NCBI RefSeq assembly: GCF_964059025.1
Contig: NZ_OZ060376.1
Coordinates: forward strand, 62,392-126,391
From: Buchnera aphidicola (Myzocallis carpini)
Lineage (GTDB): Bacteria > Pseudomonadota > Gammaproteobacteria > Enterobacterales > Enterobacteriaceae
Reading direction: 5' to 3'
Length of the DNA: 64,000 nucleotides
The position numbers and the translations under genes are program-made. Within the stretch, counting starts at the first letter, position 1. Every line of letters begins with the position of its first letter. The notes beneath the pieces are model-generated. The model was not told the origin of the DNA. It worked only from the letters and a program-made list of their open reading frames with translations, and did not search any database. Below are positions 8,690-19,714 of this stretch, one piece after another.

Positions 8690-10705
8690 ATGTGTTCGAG
8701 ACAAGAATTAGCTAATGCAATTCGAGTATTAAGTATTGATGCAATTCAGAAAGCTAATTCCGGGCATCCGGGAGCACCAATGGGTATGGCTGATATTGCT
8801 GAGGTATTATGGAGAAGCTTTTTAAATCATAATCCTAATAATCCATATTGGGATAATCGTGATCGTTTTATATTATCTAATGGTCATGCTTCAATGCTAT
8901 TGTACAGCATTTTACATTTAACAGGATACGATATTTCAATAGATGATTTAAAAAATTTTAGAACATTACATTCTAAAACTCCAGGACATCCAGAAGTCGG
9001 TTGTACTCCAGGCGTTGAAATTACAACAGGTCCATTAGGACAAGGATTAGCTTCTGGTATTGGAATGGCTATTGCTGAAAAAATACTTGCATCATATTTT
9101 AATCGAATTCACTATAATATCATTGATCATTATACTTGGGTATTTGTAGGAGATGGTTGTTTAATGGAGGGTATTTCACATGAAGTATGTTCCTTAGCTG
9201 GTACTTTACAATTAAATAAATTAATTGTACTATACGATAGTAATAAAATTTCTATTGACGGTGCTGTAAAAAATTGGTTTAGTGATGATACTATTAAAAG
9301 ATTTCAAGCATATAATTGGAATGTTATTAGTGATGTAGATGGACATAATGCAGAATCTATTTTTCAGGCTATTAATAGTGCTAAAAAAAGTGGTAGTAAA
9401 CCTTCTATAATTTTTTTTAATACCACAATTGGTTTTGGTTCTCCAAACAAATCTGGAACAGCAGAAGTACATGGTGCTCCTTTAGGAGAACAAGAAATCA
9501 ATAATACAAAAAAACAATTACATTGGAAACATCCACCATTTTATATCCCGGATGAAATTTATAATAATTGGGATGCCAGAGATACTGGTGAAAATATTGA
9601 AAGAAAATGGAATAGTTTATTTGCTAAATATAAATTAGAGTACCCAGAATTATCTGATGAATATACAAGAAGAATGTCTGGTTTATTACCAATTGATTGG
9701 TCTGATCAAATATTTAACTTTATTATTCAAAGTAATGAAAATGTTAAAAATATTGCAACTCGTCAATCTTCACAATATGTATTAGAGTTTTTTGGAAAAA
9801 TTTTACCAGAACTATTAGGAGGATCTGCAGATTTAGCTCCAAGTAATTTAACAATGTGGTCAGGTTCTAATCCAATTCATAAATATAATTCAGGAAATTA
9901 TATTCATTATGGTGTACGTGAATTTGGAATGACTGCTATTGCTAATGGTATATCTCAACACGGTGGTTTTATTCCTTATATAGCAACATTTTTAATTTTT
10001 TCAGATTATTCTAAAAATGCTATTCGTATGTCTGCATTAATGAAAACTAGAAATATTATGTTATATACACATGATTCTATTGGATTAGGAGAAGACGGTC
10101 CAACACATCAACCAGTAGAACAATTATCGAATTTACGATCTATTCCTTATATGAGTGTTTGGAGACCCAGTGATACTATTGAGACTATTGTTGCTTGGAA
10201 ATTTGCTATAGAAAGATATCAAGGACCTACTGCCTTAATATTATCAAGACAAAATATAGAACAATTTAAAAGAAGTAGAAAACAAATTGATGATATTGAA
10301 AAAGGTGGGTATATATTAAAAGAGTTTGGAAAATTGATTAGTATTATTATTATTGCTACTGGTTCAGAGGTTCCATTAGCTATTTCAGTTGCGCAATCAA
10401 TTCACCAATTAGGATATGGTATTAGAGTTGTTTCAATGCCTTCTATTGATGTTTTTGAAGCTCAAGATTTTTCATATCAGGAGTCTGTTTTTCCTCGCGA
10501 TATTATAAATCGTGTTGTTATTGAAGCAGGAAAATCTGATTCTTGGTATAAATATGTTGGCTTGCAAGGAATAGTTATTGGTATGGATACTTTTGGTGAT
10601 TCTGCTTCTGCATCACAATTATTTAAAAAGTTTGGTTTTACAAAAGAAAAAATAGTCTATAGGATAAAAAAATTATTAAAAAAAAATATTATTAATAAAG
10701 AATAA
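8690..10705 (+). CDS. tktB: Transketolase
   Basis: A full-length thiamine-diphosphate-dependent transketolase of 671 residues (E. coli TktA/TktB 663-667). It transfers two-carbon units between sugar phosphates and supplies ribose-5-phosphate and erythrose-4-phosphate, the latter needed by AroH. The start [20 protein letters not shown] matches E. coli. The ThDP motif [13 protein letters not shown] is near residue 154, [11 protein letters not shown] near 26, GEDGPTHQP in the pyrimidine-binding domain near 465, and a C-terminal domain with [12 protein letters not shown]. An AGGAAG site precedes the ATG. tktA and tktB cannot be told apart here. Confidence 0.95.
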   Translation: MCSRQELANAIRVLSIDAIQKANSGHPGAPMGMADIAEVLWRSFLNHNPNNPYWDNRDRFILSNGHASMLLYSILHLTGYDISIDDLKNFRTLHSKTPGHPEVGCTPGVEITTGPLGQGLASGIGMAIAEKILASYFNRIHYNIIDHYTWVFVGDGCLMEGISHEVCSLAGTLQLNKLIVLYDSNKISIDGAVKNWFSDDTIKRFQAYNWNVISDVDGHNAESIFQAINSAKKSGSKPSIIFFNTTIGFGSPNKSGTAEVHGAPLGEQEINNTKKQLHWKHPPFYIPDEIYNNWDARDTGENIERKWNSLFAKYKLEYPELSDEYTRRMSGLLPIDWSDQIFNFIIQSNENVKNIATRQSSQYVLEFFGKILPELLGGSADLAPSNLTMWSGSNPIHKYNSGNYIHYGVREFGMTAIANGISQHGGFIPYIATFLIFSDYSKNAIRMSALMKTRNIMLYTHDSIGLGEDGPTHQPVEQLSNLRSIPYMSVWRPSDTIETIVAWKFAIERYQGPTALILSRQNIEQFKRSRKQIDDIEKGGYILKEFGKLISIIIIATGSEVPLAISVAQSIHQLGYGIRVVSMPSIDVFEAQDFSYQESVFPRDIINRVVIEAGKSDSWYKYVGLQGIVIGMDTFGDSASASQLFKKFGFTKEKIVYRIKKLLKKNIINKE

Positions 10706-10743
10706 ATAATATTTTTATATAAAATTTCATTGAGTGTAAAAAT

Positions 10744-11871
10744 ATGAATTGTCCAGTAATTAGTTTAGCACAACAGTTGATTTCTATACCTTCTATTAGT
10801 CCTACTGACGGTGGATGTCAAAAAATTATTGCTGATCGATTATCGTATATTGGTTTTAAAGTCATACCTTTAAAACGAAATAATACTAGTAATCTATTAG
10901 CTTATAAAGGAAATGGAAAAACATTGTCTTTTGCTGGACATACAGATGTTGTACCTGTTGGAGATGAAAAAAATTGGAAGCATCCTCCGTTTATACCCAT
11001 CATCCAAGATGGGTATTTATTTGGTAGGGGTGCAGTAGATATGAAAGGATCATTAGCAGCTATGATTATTGCTGCTGAAAATTTTATTTATGCCCATCCT
11101 AATCATTTAGGAAGATTGTCTTTTTTAATTACTTCTGATGAAGAATCGAGTGCAGAGGATGGAACAATACGAATTATAGAATATTTACAATCTATGAAAC
11201 AGAATATTGATTATTGTATTGTAGGAGAACCTACTAGTAATAAAGTTGTTGGTGATATTATTAAGATTGGTCGTAGAGGTTCTTTAAATGTTCATTTAGT
11301 AGTTTATGGTGTACAAGGACACATAGCATATCCAGAATTTTCAAAAAATCCAATACATTTAATTCTATCTTTTTTGAAACAAATAACAAATATGCAGTGG
11401 AGTACAGGAAATAAATATTTTGTACCTACTAGTTTACAAATTTCAAATATATTTTCTGGTATAGGTAGTGAAAATGTTACTCCAAAAGAATTAATGTTAA
11501 GGTTTAATTTTAGATTTGGAACAGATATTACAGTTGCAGAAATAAAAGAGAAAGTGATTTCTTTATTGGCAAAATGTGGTTTAGAATATTCTATTACATG
11601 GAAATTATCTGGTGAACCGTTTGTAACACATTCAAAAAAATTAATTGATATTGCTGTTCATTCTATTTATCAATATAATCATTTAAAACCAATATTATCT
11701 ACCAGTGGAGGTACTTCAGATGGTAGATTTATAAAAAATATTGCTTCTGAAATTATTGAATTAGGACCAGTAAACAATATGATTCATAAAGTCAATGAAT
11801 GTGTTAAAATAACAGATTTACAAATATTAAGTTTAATGTATCAAAGTATTATGGAAAAAATTTTAATATAA
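10744..11871 (+). CDS. dapE: Succinyl-diaminopimelate desuccinylase
   Basis: DapE removes succinate from N-succinyl-LL-diaminopimelate in lysine and peptidoglycan synthesis. It is a di-zinc M20-family enzyme of 375 residues, identical in length to E. coli. Metal ligands are in FAGHTDVVP (His near 66), GRGAVDMKGS (Asp near 99), SDEESS (Glu near 134) with the catalytic Glu, EPTS (Glu near 162) and MIHKVNE (His near 348). It lies 38 bases after transketolase and is followed by a strong hairpin, so it probably ends this transcript. Confidence 0.96.
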   Translation: MNCPVISLAQQLISIPSISPTDGGCQKIIADRLSYIGFKVIPLKRNNTSNLLAYKGNGKTLSFAGHTDVVPVGDEKNWKHPPFIPIIQDGYLFGRGAVDMKGSLAAMIIAAENFIYAHPNHLGRLSFLITSDEESSAEDGTIRIIEYLQSMKQNIDYCIVGEPTSNKVVGDIIKIGRRGSLNVHLVVYGVQGHIAYPEFSKNPIHLILSFLKQITNMQWSTGNKYFVPTSLQISNIFSGIGSENVTPKELMLRFNFRFGTDITVAEIKEKVISLLAKCGLEYSITWKLSGEPFVTHSKKLIDIAVHSIYQYNHLKPILSTSGGTSDGRFIKNIASEIIELGPVNNMIHKVNECVKITDLQILSLMYQSIMEKILI

Positions 11872-11888
11872 AAAATTATTAAATATTT

Positions 11889-11913
11889 CAGAGTATCAAT
11901 ATGTGATACTCTG
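11889..11913 (+). terminator. Hairpin after dapE, probable terminator
   Basis: A perfect 10-bp inverted repeat, CAGAGTATCA and TGATACTCTG, separated by a five-base loop. It lies 18 bases after the dapE stop and between two converging genes (dapE and dapA). There is no clean T tract directly after it, so it may stabilise the 3' end or stop transcription weakly from either side. Confidence 0.6.
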
Positions 11914-11985
11914 TGAATGGTTATATTGATATTATATATTTTAGATATTTTGTTGAGTTTTTTATTGGTATTATAGATCTTAAAA

Positions 11986-12867
11986 TCAATTAAGTAGTTT
12001 TGATATACGTAAAGACTTTTTTAGTATTAATTGCGTTTTGTAAGATAATTGGGTTAATGGTAATCTTATGTAATTATTTTGAATCATTCCTAATTTCCAG
12101 GCAGCCCATTTAATTGGTATTGGATTTGGTTCGAGAAATAGCGATTGATGTATTGGCATTAAGGTGTTATTAATCCTTCTAGCATCACAAAATTTTTTTT
12201 GCAAAGCTAAAGAACACATGTTGGACATTTCTTTAGCTGCTATATTTGCTGTAACAGAAATGACGCCATGACCTCCGAGTTGCATAAAATCTAAAGCAGT
12301 ACTATCATCTCCACTGATTAGTAAAAAGTTTTTTTTAGCATATTGTTTTATTTGATGTACTCTTGATAAATCCCCTGTTGCTTCTTTGATTCCTATAATA
12401 TTTTTAAATTTAGATAATTGAATTACTGTTTCAGGGGATATATCACAACCTGTTCTACTTGGAACATTATATAAAATTTGTGGAATATTTGTATTTTCTG
12501 AAATAGATTTAAAATGTTGATATAATCCTTTTTGAGTAGGTCTGTTATAATAAGGAACGACCGTTAAACATGCATGAACGCCTGAATATTCTATTTTTTT
12601 TGTTAACAATATAGCTTCTTTAGTAGAATTTGCGCCTGTACCTGCTATAATTGGTATTTTATTATCTGCAAATTCTATTGATAATAATATCACTTTATTA
12701 TGTTCTTTTTGAGTTAATGTAGCAGATTCTCCTGTTGTACCAACAGTAACAATGGCTTTAGTTTTATTTTTTATATGGTATTGAATAAGTTTTTTTAAAC
12801 TAGAACGACAAATTTTTCCATCTGATGTCATTGGTGTAATGATTGCGACGATACTTCCTGTAAACAT
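11986..12867 (-). CDS. dapA: 4-hydroxy-tetrahydrodipicolinate synthase
   Basis: DapA condenses pyruvate with aspartate semialdehyde, the first committed step of lysine/diaminopimelate synthesis. It has 293 residues (E. coli 292). The start is [13 protein letters not shown]. The Schiff-base lysine is in [11 protein letters not shown] near residue 161 and the catalytic Tyr in [11 protein letters not shown] near 133. [12 protein letters not shown] near 43 forms the pyruvate site. A good AGGAG Shine-Dalgarno site lies seven bases before the ATG on the minus strand. Lysine is one of the amino acids Buchnera supplies to its host. Confidence 0.97.
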   Translation of the reverse strand: MFTGSIVAIITPMTSDGKICRSSLKKLIQYHIKNKTKAIVTVGTTGESATLTQKEHNKVILLSIEFADNKIPIIAGTGANSTKEAILLTKKIEYSGVHACLTVVPYYNRPTQKGLYQHFKSISENTNIPQILYNVPSRTGCDISPETVIQLSKFKNIIGIKEATGDLSRVHQIKQYAKKNFLLISGDDSTALDFMQLGGHGVISVTANIAAKEMSNMCSLALQKKFCDARRINNTLMPIHQSLFLEPNPIPIKWAAWKLGMIQNNYIRLPLTQLSYKTQLILKKSLRISKLLN

Positions 12868-13325
12868 TTTTTTCTCCTATCAATTTTTACTGTATATTAT
12901 ATTCATGATGATTGTTAATTTTATTTGGTATTAATATTTAAAATGATGATTTTTACTACATACAATATAATATGTAGATGAAATTAATAAAATGAAATAT
13001 ATTTAAATATTAATTTTTTTAAAAGATTAATTTTTTGAATTATTTTGGTAAGATTGTATATATTATATATTTTGATAAAAATAATAATATTATGGTTTTA
13101 TCGTAATAAATTGTTAAAATGATTTTTTTGTATTATATAATATTTTATATATTGTAAAATATATAATATATTTTGAAAGGAGATTTAAAAATATTATAAA
13201 AATATATTATTTTTTGTAAAAAAATAAAATTTATTTTGACAAGTCATAAAAATGAATTTTTACTGATTTACTTTTAAAGTGTATAGTGATATTTTGTGAA
13301 ATATATATTATTATAATTGATATGT
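12868..13325. other. Gap of 458 bases without a gene
   Basis: A very A+T-rich stretch between dapA and aroC, both on the minus strand, so the promoter of dapA should lie near its right-hand end of the dapA start (a TATAAT-like hexamer is present on the minus strand at about 12892-12900). I saw no open frame with family resemblance, no tRNA and no strong hairpin. An AAAGGAGATT sequence at about 13176 looks like a Shine-Dalgarno site but no start codon follows at a useful distance. It may be the remains of a lost gene. Confidence 0.5.
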
Positions 13326-14387
13326 TTATTTTCCGCATTGTGCTTGAAATCGTAACATATGATCCATAATTATAATTGCAGTCATTGCTTCTGCGATTGG
13401 TACTGCTCTAATTCCTACACAGGGATCGTGTCTACCTTTTACTTGAATTTTAGTATTTTTTCCAGATTCAGTAATTGTATTAATAGGGATATCAATACTA
13501 GATGTTGGTTTTAGAGCTATTTTTATAATTATAGGTTCTCCATTACTAATTCCTCCTAATATTCCTCCTGCATGATTACTTAAAAAACCGTCTTGAGAAA
13601 TTTCATCTCTATTTTCAGAACCTAATTGGTTAATTACAGAAAATCCATCTCCTATTTCTATTCCTTTAACAGCATTAATACTCATGAGTGCATGAGCTAA
13701 ATCGGCATCTAAACGATCAAAAACAGGTTCTCCTAATCCTATAGGAATATTTTTTGCAATAATAGTAATTTCTGCTCCGATTGAATTTCTTCTTTTTTTT
13801 AAATCTTTAATAAAATTTTCTATTTTTGGTATTTTTTTTTTATCAGGACAAAAAAATGGATTTTTATTAATTTGACTCCATGATTTTATCTGACATTTAA
13901 TATTTCCTATTTGTGATAGGTATCCTCTGATTTTAATATTATAAATGTTTTTTAAGTATTTTTTTGCAAAAGCTCCTGCAGCGACTCTCATAGTTGTTTC
14001 TCTAGCAGAAGATCTGCCTCCACCTCTATAGTCACGAATTCCATATTTCATAAAATAAGTATAATCTGCATGTCCTGGTCTGAATATATTTTTGATGTTT
14101 TCGTAGTCTTGTGATCGGTGATCGGTATTTTTAATGCTTAAACCAATACTAGTACCAGTTGTTTTTCCTTGAAAAGTTCCAGATAAAATTTCAACAGTAT
14201 CAGGTTCTCGGCGTTGTGTAGTATATTTTGATGTTCCAGGTTTTCTACGATTTAATTCTTTTTGTAAATCTTTTTGTGATATTTGTATTCCTGGTGGCAT
14301 ACCATCAATAATACAACCTAGGGAGATTCCATGCGATTCTCCAAATGTATGTACTTTAAATATTTTTCCTATACTATTCCCAGGCAT
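13326..14387 (-). CDS. aroC: Chorismate synthase
   Basis: AroC converts 5-enolpyruvylshikimate-3-phosphate to chorismate, the last step of the common aromatic pathway, using reduced FMN. It has 353 residues (E. coli 361). Family signatures are visible: [18 protein letters not shown] near residue 13, [29 protein letters not shown] near 105 (read here in parts) and a C-terminal [18 protein letters not shown] near 318. AAAGGA precedes the ATG by eight bases on the minus strand. It works downstream of AroH (30557) in supplying phenylalanine and tryptophan precursors. Confidence 0.97.
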   Translation of the reverse strand: MPGNSIGKIFKVHTFGESHGISLGCIIDGMPPGIQISQKDLQKELNRRKPGTSKYTTQRREPDTVEILSGTFQGKTTGTSIGLSIKNTDHRSQDYENIKNIFRPGHADYTYFMKYGIRDYRGGGRSSARETTMRVAAGAFAKKYLKNIYNIKIRGYLSQIGNIKCQIKSWSQINKNPFFCPDKKKIPKIENFIKDLKKRRNSIGAEITIIAKNIPIGLGEPVFDRLDADLAHALMSINAVKGIEIGDGFSVINQLGSENRDEISQDGFLSNHAGGILGGISNGEPIIIKIALKPTSSIDIPINTITESGKNTKIQVKGRHDPCVGIRAVPIAEAMTAIIIMDHMLRFQAQCGK

Positions 14388-14633
14388 AATGATTTCCTTT
14401 AATGCATATATTTGATTTAATTATATTAAATAATTTTTGTTATATATTTATATAAATTATAAATTATGTTAATATTATGATATATCTTGATTGTAAAATT
14501 TTATGTATAAAAATTTATTATACATATTAATATATATATTATAAATAGAAAATGATCATTCATGTAACGTTAGATAATTTTTATTATAATACATAATATT
14601 TTTATATATTAAAATACATATCTGGTACATTTT

Positions 14634-15158
14634 ATGATTAAAAATCGCTCTATTTGTTCTAAGAAAATTAAATCATTTTACGAGGAAGTTAGAGGAATTA
14701 AAAAAATCAAACAAGATACTATTTTTCATTCTCAAAAATATAAATTAAATCAGAAATATTTTGAAAAAAGAAATATTTACCAAGAAGATGCACATAGTTA
14801 TTTTTTTAAAAGTAATTTTTCTCAAAAAATTATTAAAAAAAATCCAGTTTCGTATGTTAGAGATGAACTGTGTAGGAAAGAATTAAAAAAATTAAAAAAT
14901 AAAGAATATTTTCCAGAATTATTTTTGGATTTTCATGGAGTGAATCAAAATACTGCAAAAAAAGAATTAGGGAAATTATTTTTTTTTTGTAAAAAAGAAA
15001 AAATTTTTTGTTTTGCAATTATTCATGGACATGGGAAAAATATATTAAAACGTAATGTCCCAATTTGGTTATCGCAACATCCAGATACTATAGCTTTTTA
15101 TCAAGAACCTAATATTTTTGGGCACAATACCACATTATTCGGATTATTACAAAAATAA
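14634..15158 (+). CDS. smrB: Smr-domain endonuclease SmrB (YfcN)
   Basis: A 174-residue protein with a poorly conserved N-terminal half rich in lysine and a C-terminal Smr domain (about residues 95-174). The Smr motifs LDFHGVNQNTAKKEL and IIHGHGKNILK match E. coli SmrB (LDLHGLTQ and MHGHGKHILK), including the DxHG and GHGK signatures. SmrB cleaves mRNA at collided ribosomes and helps rescue them. It lies just upstream of the his operon, as in other Buchnera. No strong Shine-Dalgarno site is visible. Confidence 0.88.
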   Translation: MIKNRSICSKKIKSFYEEVRGIKKIKQDTIFHSQKYKLNQKYFEKRNIYQEDAHSYFFKSNFSQKIIKKNPVSYVRDELCRKELKKLKNKEYFPELFLDFHGVNQNTAKKELGKLFFFCKKEKIFCFAIIHGHGKNILKRNVPIWLSQHPDTIAFYQEPNIFGHNTTLFGLLQK

Positions 15159-15180
15159 TTATTATTTTTGATAAATATAC

Positions 15181-15196
15181 TAGAAATGAATTTCTA
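15181..15196 (+). terminator. Small hairpin after smrB
   Basis: The sequence TAGAAATGAATTTCTA is a 7-bp inverted repeat with a two-base centre, 23 bases after the smrB stop. It is A+T-rich and weak and has no T tract. It could be a 3' end signal or chance in this base composition. Confidence 0.3.
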
Positions 15197-15343
15197 TATA
15201 TAAAATTACTTAACATGATAATGTATATCCATGTTTAATGATTTATTATGATATTATAATATTGATATTTTAGAAATTGTATTTTTAGTAAATAACGTTA
15301 TATATAAATGAGATTTTGTATATTAAATATTTAAGGTAATATC

Positions 15344-16243
15344 ATGTTAGATAACAATCGATTACGTATTGCCATGCAAAAATCAGGTCGTTTAAGTGAA
15401 GATTCTATAAAATTGTTAACGACATGTGGTATTAAAATTAACTTAAAAAAACAAGAATTAATTTCTTTTTCTGAAAATATGCCTATTGATATTTTTCGGG
15501 TAAGAGATGATGATATTCCAGGATTAGTAATGGATCAAGTTGTTGATTTGGGTATTGTTGGAGAAAATGTTCTTGAAGAAGAATTATTAAGACGTGGAAT
15601 ACAGTCTAAAAAAATATTGTATAAAATTTTACAACGTCTTGATTTTGGAAAATGTCGATTATCTTTAGCAATACCTTGTAGTAAAAAATATGTTAATTTA
15701 TTATCTTTACAAAATGCATGTATTGCGACTTCGTATCCTTATTTATTAAAAAAATATCTTGATAAAAAAAATATCAATTTTAATTTTTTTATACTTAATG
15801 GATCTGTAGAAGTTGCACCAGTTGCAGGTTTATCTGATGCAATTTGTGATTTAGTTTCTACTGGAGCAACGCTAGAAGCGAATGGTTTAAAAGAAGTTGA
15901 AATTCTTTATAATTCACAAGCATGTTTGGTATCTCGTTTAGGACCATTACCAAGTGTTAAAAAAATATTAATTGAAAAATTAATAACTCGTATTCAAGGT
16001 GTTATAAAAGCTCGAGAATCAAAATATATTATGTTACATGCACCTTCTTCTAAAGTACAATCAATAATATCTTTATTACATGGTGCAGAACATCCTACTA
16101 TTTCTAGATTAGCTGGAGAAACAAATAAAGTTGCTATACACATGGTAAGTAGTGAAACATTATTTTGGGAAACTATGGAACAATTAAAAGTTTTAGGGGC
16201 TAGTGCTATTTTAGTGTTACCAATTGAAAAAATGATGGAATAA
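15344..16243 (+). CDS. hisG: ATP phosphoribosyltransferase
   Basis: HisG catalyses the first step of histidine synthesis, joining ATP and PRPP. It is the long form with 299 residues, exactly as in E. coli. It includes a C-terminal ACT-like regulatory domain (about residues 225-299) that binds histidine in the E. coli enzyme. Conserved parts are [40 protein letters not shown] and [16 protein letters not shown] near 170-185. A TAAGGTAATATC sequence precedes the ATG. The 185 bases upstream contain no histidine-rich leader ORF, so the E. coli type of attenuation seems absent. Confidence 0.97.
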   Translation: MLDNNRLRIAMQKSGRLSEDSIKLLTTCGIKINLKKQELISFSENMPIDIFRVRDDDIPGLVMDQVVDLGIVGENVLEEELLRRGIQSKKILYKILQRLDFGKCRLSLAIPCSKKYVNLLSLQNACIATSYPYLLKKYLDKKNINFNFFILNGSVEVAPVAGLSDAICDLVSTGATLEANGLKEVEILYNSQACLVSRLGPLPSVKKILIEKLITRIQGVIKARESKYIMLHAPSSKVQSIISLLHGAEHPTISRLAGETNKVAIHMVSSETLFWETMEQLKVLGASAILVLPIEKMME

Positions 16244-16247
16244 ATAT

Positions 16248-17549
16248 ATGTTATCAAAAGATAAAATAATTTCCTGGGAGTTATTAAGTAGTATAAAAAA
16301 AAAAAAAATGTTGCTACGTCCAATAACATCTAAAATTGATAACTTATCTGATGTAGTAAAATCTATAATACATGATGTTAAAAAATTTGGAGATATGGCG
16401 TTAAATAAATATACTGAAAAGTTTGATAATATCCATTTAAAAAATATCAAAGTGGATAAAAAAAATATTAATAATGCACAATTGTTTGTTAGTAAAGCGT
16501 TTCAAGATGCTATTTTAATTGCAAAAAAAAATATTGAATTATTTCATATGCAACAAAATATAAAACCGATAGATATAGAAACACAACGGGGAATACGCTG
16601 TCAACAAATTACTCTTCCAATAGAATCAGTTGGATTATATGTACCTGGTGGTACTGCTCCATTAGTTTCTACTGTACTTATGTTAGCAATACCTGCTCGT
16701 ATTGCAGGTTGTAAAAATATTATATTATGTTCTCCACCTCCTATTACCAATGAAATTTTATATACTGCTAATGTTTGTGGTATTGAAAATATATTTTCTG
16801 TTGGTGGTGCACAAGCTATTGCAGCTCTTGGTTTTGGTACAGATACTATTTTAAAAGTAAATAAAATTTTTGGTCCAGGGAATGCATATGTTACAGAAGC
16901 AAAGATACAATTAAATCGATTAGTTCCAGGGTTATCTATTGATATGGTTGCAGGTCCTTCGGAATTATTAATTATTGCTGATAAAACATCAAATCCCACT
17001 TTTATTGCATCAGATATATTATCACAATTAGAACATGGTACAGATTCGCAAGTAATTGTTTTAACACCAGATAAATATATTTTAGAACAAGTTATTATAC
17101 AAATTAATAAACAACTGATATATTTATCCAGGTCAGAAATTATTTTAAAAGCATTAAAACATACTCGTTTTATTTTAGTAAAAAATATATTAGAATGTAT
17201 TAGTATTTCTAATATATATGCGCCTGAACATTTAATTATTCAAACAGAAAATCCTAGATCGATTCTTTCAAAAATTGTTAATGCTGGCTCAGTATTTTTA
17301 GGTTTATGGTCTCCAGAATCTGTAGGAGATTATGCTTCTGGAACAAATCATGTACTTCCAACTAATAAAAATGCTATATCATATTCAGGATTAAGTGTTT
17401 TGGATTTTCAAAAAAAAATTAATGTTCAAGAATTAACTATAAATGGTTTAAAAAATATTTCAAATATCGTAAAAGTATTATCTTCAGCAGAAACAATGGA
17501 TGCTCATAAAAATTCTATTACAGTACGTATTAATGCCATGCAGGAATGA
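16248..17549 (+). CDS. hisD: Histidinol dehydrogenase
   Basis: HisD oxidises histidinol to histidine in two NAD-dependent steps. It has 433 residues (E. coli 434). Zinc and catalytic positions are visible: SQLEHGTDSQ (Gln and His ligands near 259-263), PESVGDYASGTNHVLPT (Asp ligand and catalytic region near 360) and MDAHKNSITVR (His ligand near 420). GPSELLIIAD and VGGAQAIAALGFGT are typical. The N-terminal part contains a 14-base A tract at 16295-16308 encoding SIKKKKM, in frame but prone to slippage. Four bases separate it from hisG and it overlaps hisC by an ATGA. Confidence 0.97.
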   Translation: MLSKDKIISWELLSSIKKKKMLLRPITSKIDNLSDVVKSIIHDVKKFGDMALNKYTEKFDNIHLKNIKVDKKNINNAQLFVSKAFQDAILIAKKNIELFHMQQNIKPIDIETQRGIRCQQITLPIESVGLYVPGGTAPLVSTVLMLAIPARIAGCKNIILCSPPPITNEILYTANVCGIENIFSVGGAQAIAALGFGTDTILKVNKIFGPGNAYVTEAKIQLNRLVPGLSIDMVAGPSELLIIADKTSNPTFIASDILSQLEHGTDSQVIVLTPDKYILEQVIIQINKQLIYLSRSEIILKALKHTRFILVKNILECISISNIYAPEHLIIQTENPRSILSKIVNAGSVFLGLWSPESVGDYASGTNHVLPTNKNAISYSGLSVLDFQKKINVQELTINGLKNISNIVKVLSSAETMDAHKNSITVRINAMQE

Positions 17550-18616
17550 ATATGAAAAATAATATCCACAGTTTATCTAGAAAACATATTTTACAACTAC
17601 AACCATATAAATCGGCAAGATCTATTGGTGGAAAGGGGGATGTCTGGTTAAATGCAAATGAAGTTCCTATGTCTAAAAAATTTTTTTTACATCAATATGT
17701 TTTTAATCGATACCCTGAATTTCAATCAAAAAAATTACTTGATTATTATGCTACTTATGCTAATGTAAAAATAGAAAATATTTTAATTAGTAGAGGTGCA
17801 GATGAAGCAATTGATTTATTAATGAAAGTATTTTGTATACCTAATAAAGAATGTATTATGACATTCCCACCGACATATACTATGTATTCTAAAATTGCTG
17901 AAATTTATAATATTAAGAATATTTCTATAAATATGTTAGATAATTTTTCACTGGATATTCAATCTTTAAAATTGAATCTACATCTTGTAAAACTAATATA
18001 TATATGTCGTCCTAACAATCCTACTGGTCATATTTTTAATATAAAAGATATTATTATAATACTAGAAATGACTGTTGGTAAATCTATTGTTGTGATTGAT
18101 GAAGCATATATTGAATTTTGTTTGGAGAATACTCTGATATTTTTATTATCAAAATATTCTCATATGGTTATTTTAAGAACATTATCTAAATCTTTTGGAT
18201 TAGCAGGTATTAGATGTGGATTTGCTATAGCACATAAAGATATTATTGATTTATTAAAAAAAGTAATTGCACCATATCCATTATCTTCTCCTACGATAGA
18301 TATTGCAATTCAAGCACTAGAACCATCTAACATTGCATGTATGAAACAGAATATATTACAAATCCAAAAAAATAAAATATGGTTATTAAAAGAATTAAAA
18401 TATATTCATGTAGTACAAAAAATTTTTTCTACTAGTACGAACTATGTATTAGTAAAATTTTTTCGTTCTGATTTTGTTTTTCAAAAATTATGGGATCAAG
18501 GGATTATTGTTAGAAACCAAAATCATGAAAAAACTTTAAAAGGATGTATTAGAATATCTATAGGAAATAAAACAGAATGTATAAAATTAATTATTGCGTT
18601 AAAAAATATCATATAA
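17546..18616 (+). CDS. hisC: Histidinol-phosphate aminotransferase
   Basis: A class II PLP-dependent aminotransferase of 356 residues, same length as E. coli HisC. It converts imidazole acetol phosphate to histidinol phosphate with glutamate as donor. The PLP lysine lies in LRTLSKSFGLAGIRCGF near residue 213. Other conserved parts are KGDVWLNANE near 30, SRGADEAIDLL near 86, CRPNNPTGH near 156 and VIDEAYIEFC near 183. The ATG overlaps the hisD stop (ATGA), indicating translational coupling. Confidence 0.97.
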   Translation: MNMKNNIHSLSRKHILQLQPYKSARSIGGKGDVWLNANEVPMSKKFFLHQYVFNRYPEFQSKKLLDYYATYANVKIENILISRGADEAIDLLMKVFCIPNKECIMTFPPTYTMYSKIAEIYNIKNISINMLDNFSLDIQSLKLNLHLVKLIYICRPNNPTGHIFNIKDIIIILEMTVGKSIVVIDEAYIEFCLENTLIFLLSKYSHMVILRTLSKSFGLAGIRCGFAIAHKDIIDLLKKVIAPYPLSSPTIDIAIQALEPSNIACMKQNILQIQKNKIWLLKELKYIHVVQKIFSTSTNYVLVKFFRSDFVFQKLWDQGIIVRNQNHEKTLKGCIRISIGNKTECIKLIIALKNII

Positions 18617-18646
18617 TTCTTTTTTTAAATTATAAAGGTGAGCATC

Positions 18647-19714
18647 GTGCAAGAGAAAATATTATTTGTTGATCGTGACGGAACTTTAATTCACGAACCT
18701 ACTGATAATTTTCAAATAGATTCAATTAATAAATTAACTTTTGAGCCTTTTGTGATTCTTATATTAAGAAAGTTAATAAAATTAAATTTTAAATTGGTAT
18801 TAGTAAGTAATCAAGATGATTTATATACTAAAAAATTTCCTTATGAATCTTTTTTTGTACCTCATAAATGTATGATTGATACATTTGAATCACAAGGTAT
18901 TTATTTTCAGAATATATTAATTTGTCCACATAATATAAACGATGGTTGTAATTGTCGAAAACCATATGTTGAATTAGTTATGCCTTGGTTAAAAAATAAT
19001 ATATTAGATAAAGATCATAGTTATGTTATCGGAGATCGTGAAACAGATTTAGAATTAGCAAATAGAATGGGTATTCATGGTATTTTATACAACCAAAAAA
19101 GCATGAATTGGAGAAATATCTATGATATTATTTCGAAAAATGATAGATATGCAAAAATTATTAGAAATACTAAAGAAACAAAAATAACATTGGAACTATG
19201 GTTAAATAAATCTGGTATAAGTAAAATAGATACTGGAATTTATTTTTTTGATCACATGTTAGAACAAATTTGTATACATGGTAATATTGTGATGAATTTA
19301 ACTGTTTTGGGTGATCTTGATATTGATGATCATCATACAATAGAAGATATTGGTATTGTTTTAGGTAATGCTCTTTTAAAATGTTTAGGTTCAAAAATTG
19401 GTATTGAAAGATTTGGATTTTATGTTCCTATGGATGAAAGTTGTGCATATTGTTTATTAGATATTTCTGGTCGTCCTTATTTAAAATTTCAAAGTACATT
19501 TTATTATCAATATGTTGGAAATTTTAGTACTAATATGGTAGAACATTTTTTTAGATCTTTATCTTATTCTATGAATAGTACTATTCATATATTTAGTACA
19601 GGAAAAAATGATCATCATCAAATTGAAAGTATTTTTAAAGCTTTTGGTCGATCATTAAAAAAAGCAGTAAATGTTACTGGCAATGTACTACCAACATCGA
19701 AAGGAATATTATAA
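18647..19714 (+). CDS. hisB: Bifunctional imidazoleglycerol-phosphate dehydratase / histidinol-phosphatase
   Basis: The N-terminal half is a HAD phosphatase (LFVDRDGTL at residues 5-13, with a zinc cluster ICPHNINDGCNCRKP near 92-106). The C-terminal half is the dehydratase with its histidine-rich metal motifs FFDHMLEQ, DDHHTIEDIG, EHFFRSL and NDHHQIESIFKAFG. It carries out steps 6 and 8 of the pathway. The frame is open from a GTG at 18638, but the GTG at 18647 gives MQEKILFVDRDG and 355 residues, equal to E. coli, with AAAGG about eight bases upstream, so I prefer 18647. No ATG start is possible. Confidence 0.95.
   Translation: MQEKILFVDRDGTLIHEPTDNFQIDSINKLTFEPFVILILRKLIKLNFKLVLVSNQDDLYTKKFPYESFFVPHKCMIDTFESQGIYFQNILICPHNINDGCNCRKPYVELVMPWLKNNILDKDHSYVIGDRETDLELANRMGIHGILYNQKSMNWRNIYDIISKNDRYAKIIRNTKETKITLELWLNKSGISKIDTGIYFFDHMLEQICIHGNIVMNLTVLGDLDIDDHHTIEDIGIVLGNALLKCLGSKIGIERFGFYVPMDESCAYCLLDISGRPYLKFQSTFYYQYVGNFSTNMVEHFFRSLSYSMNSTIHIFSTGKNDHHQIESIFKAFGRSLKKAVNVTGNVLPTSKGIL

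Noticed and set aside
13236..13264. A TTGACA hexamer with a poor -10 on the plus strand in the dapA-aroC gap
   Set aside because: No plus-strand gene lies downstream before smrB at 14634, and hexamer matches are frequent in A+T-rich DNA.
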